64,000 nucleotides of DNA from Peribacillus frigoritolerans (GTDB taxonomy: Bacteria; Bacillota; Bacilli; Bacillales; DSM-1321): NCBI RefSeq assembly GCF_040250305.1, contig NZ_CP158190.1:714001-778000 (forward strand), in the 5' to 3' direction. Both the position numbers and the translations under genes were made by a program. Shown piece after piece: positions 17,507 through 26,653 of the stretch (positions within the stretch are counted from its first letter, which is position 1; each line of letters opens with the position of its first letter). The notes under the pieces are model-generated. The model did not search any database, was not told the DNA's origin, and was given only the letters and a program-made list of their open reading frames with translations.

Positions 17507-18478
17507 ATGATTTTGGTCGTTGGCGGTGCAGGATATATTGGAAGTCATCTTGTAAAAGAGTTAGTGAATACTGAAGAGGTTGTCATTCTGGATAATCTCT
17601 CAACCGGTTTTCGTTCGCTGGTCGATTCGAAGGCCGTCTTGGTGGAAGGAAACTTAGGGGACGAAGCGGTTTTGAATGAAATATTCCTTAAGTATCCCAT
17701 TAAAGCTGTTATGCACTTTGCCGCTAATAGCTTGGTGGGGGAGTCTGTTCAAGATCCTTATAAATACTATGATAATAATGTTGGTGCAACTCTTACATTA
17801 TTGAATACCATGCTCAAGCATGATGTTAAGAATTTCATTTTCTCATCAACGGCAGCTACGTATGGGATACCAAATGTTGATATGATTGATGAAGATCAGC
17901 CAACCAATCCGATTAATCCATATGGCCGCTCGAAATTGATGGTTGAACAGATCTTAGGGGACTTTGCAAATGCGTATGGACTTCATTATGTCGTCTTGCG
18001 TTACTTTAATGCAGCTGGAGCGCATGCGTCGGCAGAAATCGGTGAAAGTCATGAACCGGAAACACACCTGATTCCTATTATTTTACAGCATTTATTAGGA
18101 CAACGTGAGAAAATATCAGTGTTTGGAACGGACTACGACACAGAAGATGGCACATGCATTCGTGACTATATCCATGTAACGGATTTAGCCCAAGCTCATA
18201 TAATCGCCCTTCAAGCCCTATTATCCGGGAAGAAGGATACGGCCACCTACAATCTTGGGAATGGAAAAGGATTTTCGGTTAAGGATGTAATCGACACTTG
18301 TGAAAAAGTCACAGGAGTGAAACCGACCATAGAGTATGCAGACCGTCGCCCTGGAGATCCAGCCCGTCTGGTTGCTTCGGCAAATAAGATATATGAAGAG
18401 CTTGGATGGAAAGCATCGATAGATTTGGAAGAAATCATTGAAAGTGCATGGAAATGGCATAAATCTCAAATGAATTAG
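17507..18478 (+). CDS. galE: UDP-glucose 4-epimerase (GalE)
   Basis: A 323-residue extended short-chain dehydrogenase. The NAD-binding motif GGAGYIGSH is at residues 6-14, DNLSTG binds the adenosine, and the catalytic Ser/Tyr/Lys lie in FSSTAATYG and NPYGRSKLMVEQ. RDYIHVTDLA and RRPGDPARL are typical of GalE. It interconverts UDP-glucose and UDP-galactose, using the GalU product. ATG 17507 is 9 bases after AGGGGA. It is closed by a strong terminator at 18501. Confidence 0.95.
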   Translation: MILVVGGAGYIGSHLVKELVNTEEVVILDNLSTGFRSLVDSKAVLVEGNLGDEAVLNEIFLKYPIKAVMHFAANSLVGESVQDPYKYYDNNVGATLTLLNTMLKHDVKNFIFSSTAATYGIPNVDMIDEDQPTNPINPYGRSKLMVEQILGDFANAYGLHYVVLRYFNAAGAHASAEIGESHEPETHLIPIILQHLLGQREKISVFGTDYDTEDGTCIRDYIHVTDLAQAHIIALQALLSGKKDTATYNLGNGKGFSVKDVIDTCEKVTGVKPTIEYADRRPGDPARLVASANKIYEELGWKASIDLEEIIESAWKWHKSQMN

Positions 18479-18500
18479 TGGTCCCTTGGGACTCGGTAGA

Positions 18501-18547
18501 CTGTAGACAAACTCGAAGAAAAGCGAGTTTGCCTGCAGTTTTTTTAT
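18501..18547 (+). terminator. Terminator after galE
   Basis: CTGTAGACAAACTCG pairs with CGAGTTTG and CTGCAG, followed by seven T. Confidence 0.85.
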
Positions 18548-18615
18548 TTAAAGGAAGTTACAGTAAAAAAACATGTAGTATAACCAAGTCTTGTTTTAAA
18601 ATCCTGGTACGCACT

Positions 18616-18832
18616 TTATTCGACCGTTCCCGCCAGTTATTCGACCTACCGCGCACTTTATTCGACCGTTCCCGCAGTTATTCGACCTACCGCGCACTTT
18701 ATTCGACCGTTCGCGCAGTTATTCGACCTACCGCGCACTTTATTCGACCGTTCCCGCAGTTATTCGACCTACCGCGCACTTTATTCGACCGTTCGCGCAC
18801 TTTATTCAACCTACACCAAACTTTATTCTGCC
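18616..18832 (+). repeat. Eleven-unit tandem repeat, about 20.5-bp period (TTATTCGACC)
   Basis: The core TTATTCGACC or a close variant recurs at 18616, 18637, 18658, 18678, 18699, 18719, 18740, 18760, 18781, 18802 and 18823. Steps alternate 20 and 21 bp. Units alternate between ...CGTTCCCGCA and ...CTACCGCGCAC, giving a 41-bp higher-order unit, and the last two units are decayed. There are no spacers, so it is not CRISPR. It fills the gap between the galE terminator and the end of the convergent ATP-grasp gene. A related array is at 62851-62942. Confidence 0.9.
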
Positions 18833-18843
18833 GTCCACGAATT

Positions 18844-19668
18844 CTAAGCTTGCAGAGCTTTTTGGATTGATTTTTTCATGGCTTCTACAAAATTGTGACG
18901 TGTTTCATTCGTTAATTCCAGCAGGGACAGATAAGGGTTTAAATCCTCCAGTTCTACTAATAAAAGTTCACCTTGCTCATTCCGGCAGGCATCAACTCGT
19001 TGGATGCCCCAATCAAGATTGTTCCATTCAACAAATCGTTTAGCAAAAGCCAGGTCTGCTTCAGTAGGGGCATATTCTTTTAATTCCCATCTTTTCTCTT
19101 TATCAGGCGCATAAAGGGCGTACTGAAATTCCTTATCGATAAAATAAAAAGAGACTTCATACTCAAAGTTGATAAATGGCTGTACCAATGTGTTCTTTGA
19201 TTCCAAATCCAATTTATCTCCCAGTTCTTCTTTCGTGGCAAATTCCAAACCGATGGAATCCGCGCCATCTTTCGGCTTCACTATATACGTTTCCACATTA
19301 GGAAGTTTATTTAAAGATTCAAGTGTATCGATGGTCGGAATGACAGGGAATTGGGCATTCGTCAGTTCGATTAAGTATTCCTTTCCGTTCATATCAGCCT
19401 TTCCAACAAATGAATTGTACGTTTTCAAACAACCGGCAGCCACTCTATTACGGAATGCTAGATACTTATCTTTAAAATTGGCTACTGGACCGGCATTTCG
19501 AAAGACGATCAAGTCAAAATCCTTTTCAAACGTTTCAATGTCTTCAGGATGGCAAAGTACTAACTGAAAATCTTCTCTAAGCTTCGAAGGAAGGAACAAA
19601 TCCTCCTCATAATAATTTCTTCCTTTTGCTTCATAGTATAAATCCGTTACGAATAATAGTGTCTGCAT
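18844..19668 (-). CDS. ATP-grasp-type ligase of unknown substrate, T-box controlled
   Basis: A 274-residue protein. The order is an N-terminal Rossmann-like part (MQTLLFVTDLYYEAKGRN), then IVKPKDGADSIG as the ATP-binding Lys/flexible loop (about residues 148-160). LVQPFINFEYEVSFYFID is the next ATP-grasp strand pair, and LLLVELEDLNPYLSLLEL is the metal-binding end with E and N. This resembles RimK/glutathione synthetase-like ATP-grasp proteins, which join a carboxylate to an amine. The substrate is unknown. The start is ATG 19668 after CAGGAG. A T-box leader that I read as isoleucine-specific lies just upstream, so an amino-acid ligase using isoleucine, or a product derived from it, is plausible. 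Confidence 0.7.
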   Translation of the reverse strand: MQTLLFVTDLYYEAKGRNYYEEDLFLPSKLREDFQLVLCHPEDIETFEKDFDLIVFRNAGPVANFKDKYLAFRNRVAAGCLKTYNSFVGKADMNGKEYLIELTNAQFPVIPTIDTLESLNKLPNVETYIVKPKDGADSIGLEFATKEELGDKLDLESKNTLVQPFINFEYEVSFYFIDKEFQYALYAPDKEKRWELKEYAPTEADLAFAKRFVEWNNLDWGIQRVDACRNEQGELLLVELEDLNPYLSLLELTNETRHNFVEAMKKSIQKALQA

Positions 19669-19716
19669 GACTCCTGCACCTGCTTTCCCGTTATTTTCAT
19701 TGAATAGGTTAAAAAC

Positions 19717-19955
19717 AAAAAATCCCGTCTCATTAAGAGACGAGATTTGAACTCGCGGCACCACTCTTGTTTAATGACAAACGCACATTAATGCGTTGTC
19801 CCATTTAACGGGGGAAACCGGAAAAGCCTACTGAGGCTTCGGCTTTACTTCTCGGGGATGATCTTCGGTTATATTCTGGACACTGGCTTTCAGCAAAGCA
19901 CCAGCTCTCTTTGGAACAGAACGACAACGTACTCCTTCCCTTCATGGAATTTTAC
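19717..19955 (-). promoter_or_regulatory. T-box leader, probable isoleucine specifier (AUC)
   Basis: On the minus strand: Stem I base GGGA with AGTA (about 19926-19940); a distal arm GAGCTGGTGC...GCCAG; then CCGAAGATCATCCCCGAG, where GAA-G-AUC-A puts the specifier AUC at 19860-19862. The T-box is AGAGTGGTGCCGCG (19754-19767), with UGGU pairing to an ACCA end, which fits tRNA-Ile (discriminator A). The terminator stem CGTCTC/GAGACGGGATTTTTT (19717-19746) follows. Uncharged tRNA should allow read-through into the ATP-grasp gene. Confidence 0.88.
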
Positions 19956-20100
19956 ATTTGATGAATTTGAGTAATTGTATAATATTCAGAAAATAAAATC
20001 AATGGTTGTTTCACTTAATATAGGACGAAAAAGGGATATTGAAAGAGATATAGAATTACTATTCAAGAGAAGCGCCATCATTTAATAGGAGATGTTAGAT

Positions 20101-20991
20101 TTGAAAATGGTAAGGGTTTTTCATTACGATGCGTTTAGCAGTAAACCGAATAAAGGAAATCCGGCAGGTGTGGTTTTAGATGCGGATGGACTGACAGAAA
20201 AGGAAATGCAGGAAATAGCGGAGAAGGTGGGGTTCAATGAAACCTCTTTTCCGATGGATTCCGATATTGCCGATCTTAGAATCCGTTATTTTACACCGGG
20301 ACATGAAATGAATCTTTGCGGACACGCGACAATGGCTACCATCCATGCACTGAAGACCAGGGGATTATTGGATAAAGATGAGCTGATGATTGAAACAGGA
20401 GCGGGAATATTGCCAATCAAGATCCATACAACGGCGGATCAAGATATATATATTACGATGAAGCAGGCCGCGCCTCAGTTTGAAGCGTTTAACGGAGATA
20501 AGGGTGGCTTAGCCAGTTCCCTTGGCCTGGATATAGAAGATCTTGAAAGTGAATTACCTATTGTTTATGGAAGTACAGGTTTATGGACTTTACTGGTTCC
20601 TGTAAAAGAAAGAAGTTCATTTAAAAGGATGAAGGCGAACAATAGCATGTTTCCGCAATTATTAAAGGAAATGCCAAGAGCATCCGTTCATCCCTTTTGC
20701 CTGGAAACGTACGATAGTGACGCCCATATGCATGCCCGGCATTTTTCCTCGCCATTTTCAGGTACGCTTGAAGACCCGGTTACAGGAACGGCTTCAGGTG
20801 TAATGGGTGCTTATTTTGCAAAATACATAAAGGATGGTCTTGAAGATGAAGTGCACCTGTTAATCGAACAAGGACATGAAATCGGAAAGGATGGCAGAGT
20901 TCGCGTTTCGGCTACCAAAAACGATGACACATATGATATTGAAATCACGGGGAATGCTGTCTACGTTAAAGAATTTGAAGTGGAAGTTTAA
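20101..20991 (+). CDS. PhzF-family epimerase/isomerase-like protein
   Basis: A 296-residue protein of the PhzF/diaminopimelate-epimerase fold, made of two similar halves. N-terminal blocks are [17 protein letters not shown] and GFNETSF, which holds the catalytic Glu of Phz[13 protein letters not shown] and [14 protein letters not shown] are the conserved loops of the two halves. The physiological substrate of this YddE/YxiO-like group is unknown. The start is TTG 20101, 9 bases after AGGAG (20087-20091). The ATG at 20092 would overlap that site. A second, diverged PhzF paralogue lies at 46547. Confidence 0.9.
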   Translation: MKMVRVFHYDAFSSKPNKGNPAGVVLDADGLTEKEMQEIAEKVGFNETSFPMDSDIADLRIRYFTPGHEMNLCGHATMATIHALKTRGLLDKDELMIETGAGILPIKIHTTADQDIYITMKQAAPQFEAFNGDKGGLASSLGLDIEDLESELPIVYGSTGLWTLLVPVKERSSFKRMKANNSMFPQLLKEMPRASVHPFCLETYDSDAHMHARHFSSPFSGTLEDPVTGTASGVMGAYFAKYIKDGLEDEVHLLIEQGHEIGKDGRVRVSATKNDDTYDIEITGNAVYVKEFEVEV

Positions 20992-21058
20992 AGGTCAGGC
21001 TGGGAGGATGGGCGGTTGAATGGTAAGTAAATCTGAGAAAGGTATATGAATATATAAA

Positions 21059-21097
21059 AACCCTGTGCTAAGACGTTGTATGTCTTAGCACAGGGTT
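21059..21097 (-). terminator. Strong terminator, minus-strand direction
   Basis: A perfect 16-bp stem (AACCCTGTGCTAAGAC arm) with a 7-base loop. The T-run is on the minus strand, so it serves the pentapeptide gene. It may also stop PhzF transcription. Confidence 0.8.
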
Positions 21098-21205
21098 CGT
21101 GTAGATCATTCTCCCATTTCATTCCTTTTTAAACGACTGCAGTCAGAAACACGGTCTCGCAAATGATTGAGGTGGATGCGACAATCGTTGTCCTTTAGAT
21201 GAGGG

Positions 21206-21487
21206 TCACGTTTTTTTATAAATGCTGTTCTTGAAATAAATTTGCACTTTTAAATAAGGTCCAGTTAAATTGGCGTTTTCAAAGATGCGATTATCTAAGT
21301 TACTGCTTTTAAATGTGCTGTTCGTCAGGTCGGAATGGCTGAAGTCAGAACGGCTTAAATCGCAGGAATTAAACTTCCCATCATGCACCGAAACCGAGCG
21401 GAAGTCGGAATCCAATAAGCGATGCCTGGAATAGTCCATGTTTATCGCCTGCTCAAGCACATTGTATTGTAGGTTGAGTGATTCCAT
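21206..21487 (-). pseudogene. Pentapeptide-repeat protein, frameshifted near 3' end
   Basis: The frame encodes a 93-residue product with pentapeptide-type repeats (SCDLSRSDFSHSDLTNSTF, then SNLDNRIFENANLTG). After NLTG it runs into unrelated residues (PYLKVQIYFK). Shifting by one base restores the repeat pattern as TLFKSANLFQEQHL then a stop. This is best explained by loss of one A in the GGACC stretch. The protein would be a short right-handed beta helix. Either it is a decaying gene or the shift is a sequencing error. The opening MESLNLQYNVLEQAINMD is an intact start with good ribosome site. Confidence 0.6.
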
Positions 21488-21595
21488 TAGCTCTGATACC
21501 TCCCCAATCGAATCAACAGTCTAATTTACCAGATATAATATCCGCTTGGAATGGATTTATCATGCTTCATGGAAGTAGTATGTAAGGGGGTGGGG

Positions 21596-22219
21596 ATGTT
21601 GAATAATTCGTGGAATAAAGTGATTTATAAATTTTGGTCGCCAATTTATGACAAAATCTTCAACTCTCATCTCTTTTTAGATGCCAGGAAAAGAATGTTT
21701 GAAGAGATGGATTTTCATGATGATGCAAAGGTTCTGTTTGTGGGCGTAGGTACGGGGGCCGATTTGGAGCTGATCAAGAACCTTGACCTTGAGATAACGG
21801 CGATAGACCTGTCAGCCGATATGCTAAAAAAAGCGATGGGGAAATTTGATGATGCATCGATCAATTTCCTCGAGATGGATGCACAGCATATGGAATTCGA
21901 TAACGAAGCGTTTGACTATATAGTGGGAAGTTTGGTTCTTTCCGTCGTACCTGATGCCAATGAATGCCTTCGGGAAATGATCAGAGTTTTAAAAGGGGAT
22001 GGAAAAATAATACTATTCGACAAGTTTATTTCTAAAGATGAAGTGCCTTCACTACCCAAAAAGCTTCTGAGGCCCATCATTCGATTTTTAGGAACGGATA
22101 TTGGCTTGAGGTTTGAAGACTTGTTAAGTAGACATGTTAAGAATATGAAAATTGAAGAAGATCGACCGATCATGCTGAATGGAATGTATAGAAAGATAAT
22201 CATCAGTAAACGGATGTGA
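21596..22219 (+). CDS. Class I SAM-dependent methyltransferase
   Basis: A 207-residue methyltransferase. SAM motif I is VLFVGVGTGADLELI, motif II is EITAIDLSADML, motif III is FLEMDAQHMEF, followed by FDYIVGSLVLSVVPD. The N-terminal WNKVIYKFWSPIYDKIF resembles the UbiE/COQ5-like and phosphatidylethanolamine methyltransferase group. The acceptor is unknown. ATG 21596 follows a G-rich ribosome site (AAGGGGGTGGGG). Upstream in-frame codons to 21551 lack one. Confidence 0.85.
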   Translation: MLNNSWNKVIYKFWSPIYDKIFNSHLFLDARKRMFEEMDFHDDAKVLFVGVGTGADLELIKNLDLEITAIDLSADMLKKAMGKFDDASINFLEMDAQHMEFDNEAFDYIVGSLVLSVVPDANECLREMIRVLKGDGKIILFDKFISKDEVPSLPKKLLRPIIRFLGTDIGLRFEDLLSRHVKNMKIEEDRPIMLNGMYRKIIISKRM

Positions 22220-22613
22220 CAGGAAGGTGGCGGAGGGATGTTTCAGAAGTGGATTGGAAGTCGGATTCAAAGACATCAGGTACTACATAGAGCTGAGTTT
22301 TGTTTTGGAAGCTAAACCGGATCCGCTGTAAAGAAGCATGTAATATTTGACATGCATGTATAAAACCCATGTCTTCCCTAACATGGTTAATGAGCTGATC
22401 ATCGGGTTATTGAGTAAGAATGTATCATAACCATCAGAAGGCAGTTTGCATGCATCATTGATACCTTTAAATTCCAGTGACCAACACATAAACAACAGGG
22501 TCCAATAGTGTCTGAACGTCCTATGTCACGCATTTTTGATGCAGCTGTTACATAGGCAAAGGCCGAAATCAGTATAATTAAATAGTGGGATACAATGGGA
22601 AGAGGTGATGGTT
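22220..22613. other. Intergenic, no gene recognised
   Basis: About 390 bases. A minus-strand frame (22283-22495, 70 codons, beginning MFMCWSLEFKGIND) is open but has no ribosome site I trust and no recognisable motif. It may be a gene remnant. Otherwise only the ribosome site of the next gene is evident. Confidence 0.4.
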
Positions 22614-23315
22614 TTGTCCGAGACGATAACAACCTATGAAGATCTATTGAATATGCTCGACTCGTTATTGCGTGAACCAACTGGATTCTGGAATGGTTTT
22701 TATGAAGACCGCTCAAAAGGGGTTCCCTTTTTCGGAAATTTTCCGGATGAGAATTTGGTTTCATATTTTGATGGTGGGTTAATTGGGCCAGGGAAGGTTC
22801 TTGAGCTTGGATGCGGACCTGGCAGAAATGCCATTTACCTTGCTGAAAAGGGCTGTTCCGTTGATGCGGTGGACCTTTCGAAGGAAGCCCTTGAATGGGG
22901 AAAAGAACGGGCAGGAGATAAAAATGTCCAAGTGAACTTCATTCAAAGGAATATATTTGATTTGGACATTGAGGAAGGGCAATATGACTTCGTCTTTGAT
23001 TCAGGTTGTTTTCACCATATTGCTCCACATAGAAGGATCAATTATTTGGAGATGGTGAAAAAGGCGTTAAGGCCTAAGGGATTGTATTCGATTACTTGTT
23101 TTGTCGAGGGCGGCATATTGGGTGGTGCCGATATTTCGGATTGGGAAGTATATAGGCAAAGAAGCCTTAAAGGCGGATTAGGTTTTACGGAAGAAAAACT
23201 CAGAATGATCTTCAAGGAATTCGAAGTGGTGGAAATACGGAAAATGAGGAAAATGGAACAATCGAATGAAACCTTTGGGGTGCAAGGTTTATGGACGGCT
23301 TTATTTATGAAATGA
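22614..23315 (+). CDS. Class I SAM-dependent methyltransferase (TehB/thiopurine type)
   Basis: A 233-residue methyltransferase with motif I VLELGCGPGRNAIYLAEKG, motif II VDAVDLSKEALEW, then YDFVFDSGCFHHIAPH. The N-terminal FWNGFYEDRSKGVPFF is typical of small detoxifying methyltransferases of the TehB/TPMT-like group. The acceptor is not known. TTG 22614 is 8 bases after AGAGG. ATG 22608 and GTG 22605 are too close to that site. It is closed by a hairpin terminator at 23340. It is unrelated in sequence to the methyltransferase just upstream beyond the SAM fold. Confidence 0.85.
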   Translation: MSETITTYEDLLNMLDSLLREPTGFWNGFYEDRSKGVPFFGNFPDENLVSYFDGGLIGPGKVLELGCGPGRNAIYLAEKGCSVDAVDLSKEALEWGKERAGDKNVQVNFIQRNIFDLDIEEGQYDFVFDSGCFHHIAPHRRINYLEMVKKALRPKGLYSITCFVEGGILGGADISDWEVYRQRSLKGGLGFTEEKLRMIFKEFEVVEIRKMRKMEQSNETFGVQGLWTALFMK

Positions 23316-23339
23316 GAAGGCGAAATGGTTTTAAACGGA

Positions 23340-23364
23340 GGATCTGGGATCAGGTCCTTTTTTT
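23340..23364 (+). terminator. Terminator after methyltransferase gene
   Basis: GGATCTG and CAGGTCC arms with one G-U pair, loop GGAT, then seven T. From 23365 to 23673 I see no further gene. Confidence 0.8.
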
Positions 23365-23673
23365 GCGTGGAAATTGTTAACAAAAAATAAAAATGGTAAA
23401 CTATAACAACACTATAAAGTTTTAGGAACGCAGATTTACCAGAATGATAGATGAAGGCTTTTGCTGATCTTTTTTTTAAAAACATGGTTTCAAAAACAGC
23501 TGGGAAGGTATATGGAAAGAGGGGCAATTGGGCATCAGAGCATAAGATTTTAAGTGTGGAAGAGGTTATCTTCGATGCTTACTTTGTTGATAATATTTCA
23601 ATACCCTGACAATGCCGTTTTCAGCGTTAGATTTATCGATTGCTTTTTATAAAAAACTAAATAGGAGGAGTTT

Positions 23674-24507
23674 ATGCACGTAAATAAAGAATTATATTCC
23701 TTTTTATTGGGTGTGGCAGCACAACTGACTGAGGATTGGTACGCATCATTGAATAAAAGTGATAAGGCGGGTGTTTATAGTTCATCCGATCCCAAAGTGA
23801 TTAAAAAACTTAAGCAGCAAAATAATGAATTCCATTTACGTTTCTTTCAGGTCTTTGATACAGAGGAGAGGGAATTCTTTAAGCAGCTTGGTGATTGGAT
23901 TGAAGATATCGGTCAGGATGAGCAGCATTTAAACACACCCATCTATTTTATATTGAGGGAGTTTTTCCGAACGCAAGAGCAATACCTGGATTATATTGAC
24001 CGGTTTGTGAAATTGCATGGAGATCAATATACACAGGAGGAAATAAACTCCTGGTATCGGATAGTGGTGAAGGTGTTCAGTGAAGTAATGGAGAGGTTTA
24101 CGGAAGCCAATCATAGATATGCCAATAAAATTATGAAAGCCCAACAGGCAACGATCGATGAATTGAGCACGCCCATCATTTCGCTAAAAGATAACACGGC
24201 ATTGCTTCCCCTGATAGGCGATATTGACACGGCGAGGGGCATGTCCTTGCTTGAAATCACATTACAAAAGTGCGCTGAAAAAAATGTCACCAGACTTTTC
24301 ATTGACCTATCTGGCGTTCATGCGATAGACAGCGGATCCGCACACCAGCTGTCTCAATTGATTGAATCCTTACATTTGATCGGAATTCAAACAACCCTTT
24401 CAGGACTTCGGCCGGAAATCGCCATGACTGCCGTTAAGCTTCAACTGCCTTTTGATAAAGTGACGATAAAGTCCACTCTTGCCCAAGCGATCAGTACGAT
24501 AAAATAA
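23674..24507 (+). CDS. RsbR-family stressosome protein (globin-like N domain plus STAS)
   Basis: A 277-residue protein. The N-terminal half (about residues 1-150) is the helical non-haem globin-like RsbR domain. The C-terminal STAS domain begins near LSTPIISLKDNTALLPLIGDIDTARG. The Thr of IDTAR matches the first RsbT phosphorylation site of RsbRA. At the second site a Ser (IDSGSAHQL) replaces Thr. RsbR paralogues build the stressosome with RsbS and RsbT and tune sigma-B activation. No rsbS or rsbT is nearby, so this is an orphan paralogue like YkoB/YojH/YqhA. AGGAGGAG precedes ATG 23674. Confidence 0.9.
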   Translation: MHVNKELYSFLLGVAAQLTEDWYASLNKSDKAGVYSSSDPKVIKKLKQQNNEFHLRFFQVFDTEEREFFKQLGDWIEDIGQDEQHLNTPIYFILREFFRTQEQYLDYIDRFVKLHGDQYTQEEINSWYRIVVKVFSEVMERFTEANHRYANKIMKAQQATIDELSTPIISLKDNTALLPLIGDIDTARGMSLLEITLQKCAEKNVTRLFIDLSGVHAIDSGSAHQLSQLIESLHLIGIQTTLSGLRPEIAMTAVKLQLPFDKVTIKSTLAQAISTIK

Positions 24508-24641
24508 TACATACATATCCAGGGCACGGGGATGCTCGTTATGAATTTCATCGAGAAGACTTCCATATGGCGGTCTTCTCGTAGTATTAGCATTCAAAAT
24601 AGGTATCGGGCTACATAAAGCAAGAGCCGGAACCTGCCGGA

Positions 24642-25298
24642 TTATTCAATATTGGCAAAGACGGCCAGATCTTCTTTATTGCCAACCACTAAAAGCATAT
24701 CTTTTTCATGGATATCCTGATCCGGTGAGGGTGCAATGATAATTTCTCCATTACTTACGATGGCAATGACGCTGATATTATATTTTGCCCGTAAATCAAG
24801 CTCCCTGAGGCTTTTTCCCTTCATGCTCATGGGGAGGATGATTTCCTCGATATTGTATTCTTTAGAGAGCTCTATATAGTTCAGCATGTTAGGGGAAAGG
24901 AGCTGATTCGCGACCCGTTCCCCCATATCCCTCTCAGGATAGATGACCCAGTCGGCACCGACTTTTGTGAGCACCTGACCGTGATTTTTATTAAGTGCTT
25001 TGGCAATGACCTTTTTGATCCCAAGCTCTTTTAAAAGCAAGGTAGTTAAAATGCTCGATTGCATGTCATTTCCGATGGCTACGATGACACAATCGAAATT
25101 ACGGATTCCGATTGCTTTCAATGTCTCTTCTTCAGTCGTGTCCGCCATGACCGCATGGGTAACGTTCAGTTCCGCATTCTCGACTCTTTCCTCGTTGACA
25201 TCAATACCCAAAACCTCTTGACCGGCCGTATATAATCTATGGGCCACACTGGTTCCAAATCTGCCTAAACCTATCACGGCGTATTGTCGTTTTCCCAT
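24642..25298 (-). CDS. ktrA: Potassium uptake regulatory subunit KtrA/KtrC (RCK)
   Basis: A 218-residue cytoplasmic RCK protein. The Rossmann motif VIGLGRFGTSVA (about residues 8-19) binds ATP/ADP or NAD. The C-terminal TrkA-C domain (about residues 135-218; GKSLRELDLRAKYNISVIAI) binds c-di-AMP in the family. It forms an octameric ring gating KtrB. It lies 23 bases after the KtrB gene in the same direction, so both are in the operon behind the ydaO riboswitch. c-di-AMP therefore probably acts both on transcription and on the protein. Confidence 0.93.
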   Translation of the reverse strand: MGKRQYAVIGLGRFGTSVAHRLYTAGQEVLGIDVNEERVENAELNVTHAVMADTTEEETLKAIGIRNFDCVIVAIGNDMQSSILTTLLLKELGIKKVIAKALNKNHGQVLTKVGADWVIYPERDMGERVANQLLSPNMLNYIELSKEYNIEEIILPMSMKGKSLRELDLRAKYNISVIAIVSNGEIIIAPSPDQDIHEKDMLLVVGNKEDLAVFANIE

Positions 25299-25321
25299 CT
25301 TTTACACTCCTCCATTCATTA

Positions 25322-26653
25322 TTAACCAATCATGATTTTCCCTTTTGGCCGGCGGAACGGATCTGGCTTGCGCCTCATGGCGATAGCAAAGGCCAAAGTC
25401 AAAGGACCCACCCGGCCTGCAAACATCGTGAAAATGATGAGCATCCGGCCAACCGGTGATAATTCTGGGGTCAAACCCATTGAAAGTCCCACGGTGGCGA
25501 AAGCTGAAGTGGCTTCGAACAAAATCATCAAGAAGTCAGTTCCGCTTTCAGTGATGGTCAGCAGAATGGAGATGATTGAAACCACGAATACACCAATGAA
25601 TGTGACGGATAATGCTTTAAAAATCGTTTCACTCACGATGCGGTGGCGGAACAATACCACATCACCCTTACCTTTAATCTGTGACCAAACCGTTCCGACA
25701 AGCGTCGCCAATGTAGTCGTTTTAATCCCGCCGCCAGTCGATCCGGGTGATGCCCCAACGAACATCAAGAAAATGATGAGCAGTAATGTAGGCTGAGTTA
25801 AATCAGGGATATTCAGCGTGTTGGAGCCTGCCGTCCGTGGTGATACCGATTGAAATAAAGACGACAGCGTTTTACCCATGAAAGATAAAGGCTGCAATGT
25901 CTTTGGGTTACCAAACTCGAATAAAAAGATTAAAATCGCGCCGGCAATCGTAAGGGTCAAGCTAGTCGTCAGAACTATCTTCGTATGTACGGATAAACGA
26001 TGTGTATTCCGATATTCGTATATTTCATTCATCACGATAAAGCCTATCCCGCCAAACGTGATGAGGAAGGCGACGGTAAGAGTTACGAATGGATCCGATA
26101 CATAAGGGGTCAAACTCCTGAATTCCCCCATTAAATCAAAGCCGGCATTATTGAAATTCGAGATGGAATGAAAAACACCGTAATAGATCGCCTTGCCGAT
26201 TGGCATGTCAAAAGAAAAGCGAATCGATAAAATAAGGGCACCCATGCCCTCAATGATGGCCGTGAAAATTAAAAGCCGTTTCACTAACCTGACTACACCT
26301 GCCATGGATAGATTATTTAAGGACTCCTGCAAGAGTAACCTGCCTTTTAAAGAAATCTTTTTGCCTAATAATAAAAAGAAAAACGTCGCAAATGTCATGA
26401 ACCCTAAGCCGCCTACCTGAATCAATGTTAGGATGACCAACTCACCAAAAGTGGTGAAGGTCGATCCCGTATCCACTACGACCAGTCCTGTTACACATGT
26501 AGCTGAAGTCGAGGTGAATAAAGCATCCAGAAAAGAAAGACCATTTCCATTTTCTGTGGAAATCGGCAGGGTCAATAAATAGGCCCCAATAAGTATCAGG
26601 ATGGCAAAGCCGAGTACAAGTATTTTTGGCGGATCCAATTTTGTCATTCTCAA
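25322..26653 (-). CDS. ktrB: Potassium transporter KtrB/KtrD, membrane subunit
   Basis: A protein of about 444 residues with the four M1-P-M2 repeats of the Trk/Ktr/HKT family. Selectivity-filter glycines are visible in TCVTGLVVVD, SNFNNAGFDLMG, TAGSNTLN and FATVGLSMGL. ASPGSTGGGIKTTT is a conserved loop. It imports K+ driven by Na+ or membrane potential, gated by KtrA. I favour TTG 26653, 6 bases after AGGGA. ATG 26647 is close behind. The frame is open to 26704 but without a ribosome site. Confidence 0.93.
   Translation of the reverse strand: MRMTKLDPPKILVLGFAILILIGAYLLTLPISTENGNGLSFLDALFTSTSATCVTGLVVVDTGSTFTTFGELVILTLIQVGGLGFMTFATFFFLLLGKKISLKGRLLLQESLNNLSMAGVVRLVKRLLIFTAIIEGMGALILSIRFSFDMPIGKAIYYGVFHSISNFNNAGFDLMGEFRSLTPYVSDPFVTLTVAFLITFGGIGFIVMNEIYEYRNTHRLSVHTKIVLTTSLTLTIAGAILIFLFEFGNPKTLQPLSFMGKTLSSLFQSVSPRTAGSNTLNIPDLTQPTLLLIIFLMFVGASPGSTGGGIKTTTLATLVGTVWSQIKGKGDVVLFRHRIVSETIFKALSVTFIGVFVVSIISILLTITESGTDFLMILFEATSAFATVGLSMGLTPELSPVGRMLIIFTMFAGRVGPLTLAFAIAMRRKPDPFRRPKGKIMIG

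Noticed and set aside
18616..18832. Possible CRISPR array
   Set aside because: Units are contiguous with no unique spacers, and there are no cas genes in the window.
18478..18870. Open frame across the galE terminator and tandem repeat
   Set aside because: The product is a translated 20.5-bp repeat (LFDRSR-type) with no start signal and it runs through a terminator.
25332..26420. Several plus-strand frames opposite ktrB
   Set aside because: They are antisense shadows of a well-supported membrane protein gene and lack ribosome sites.
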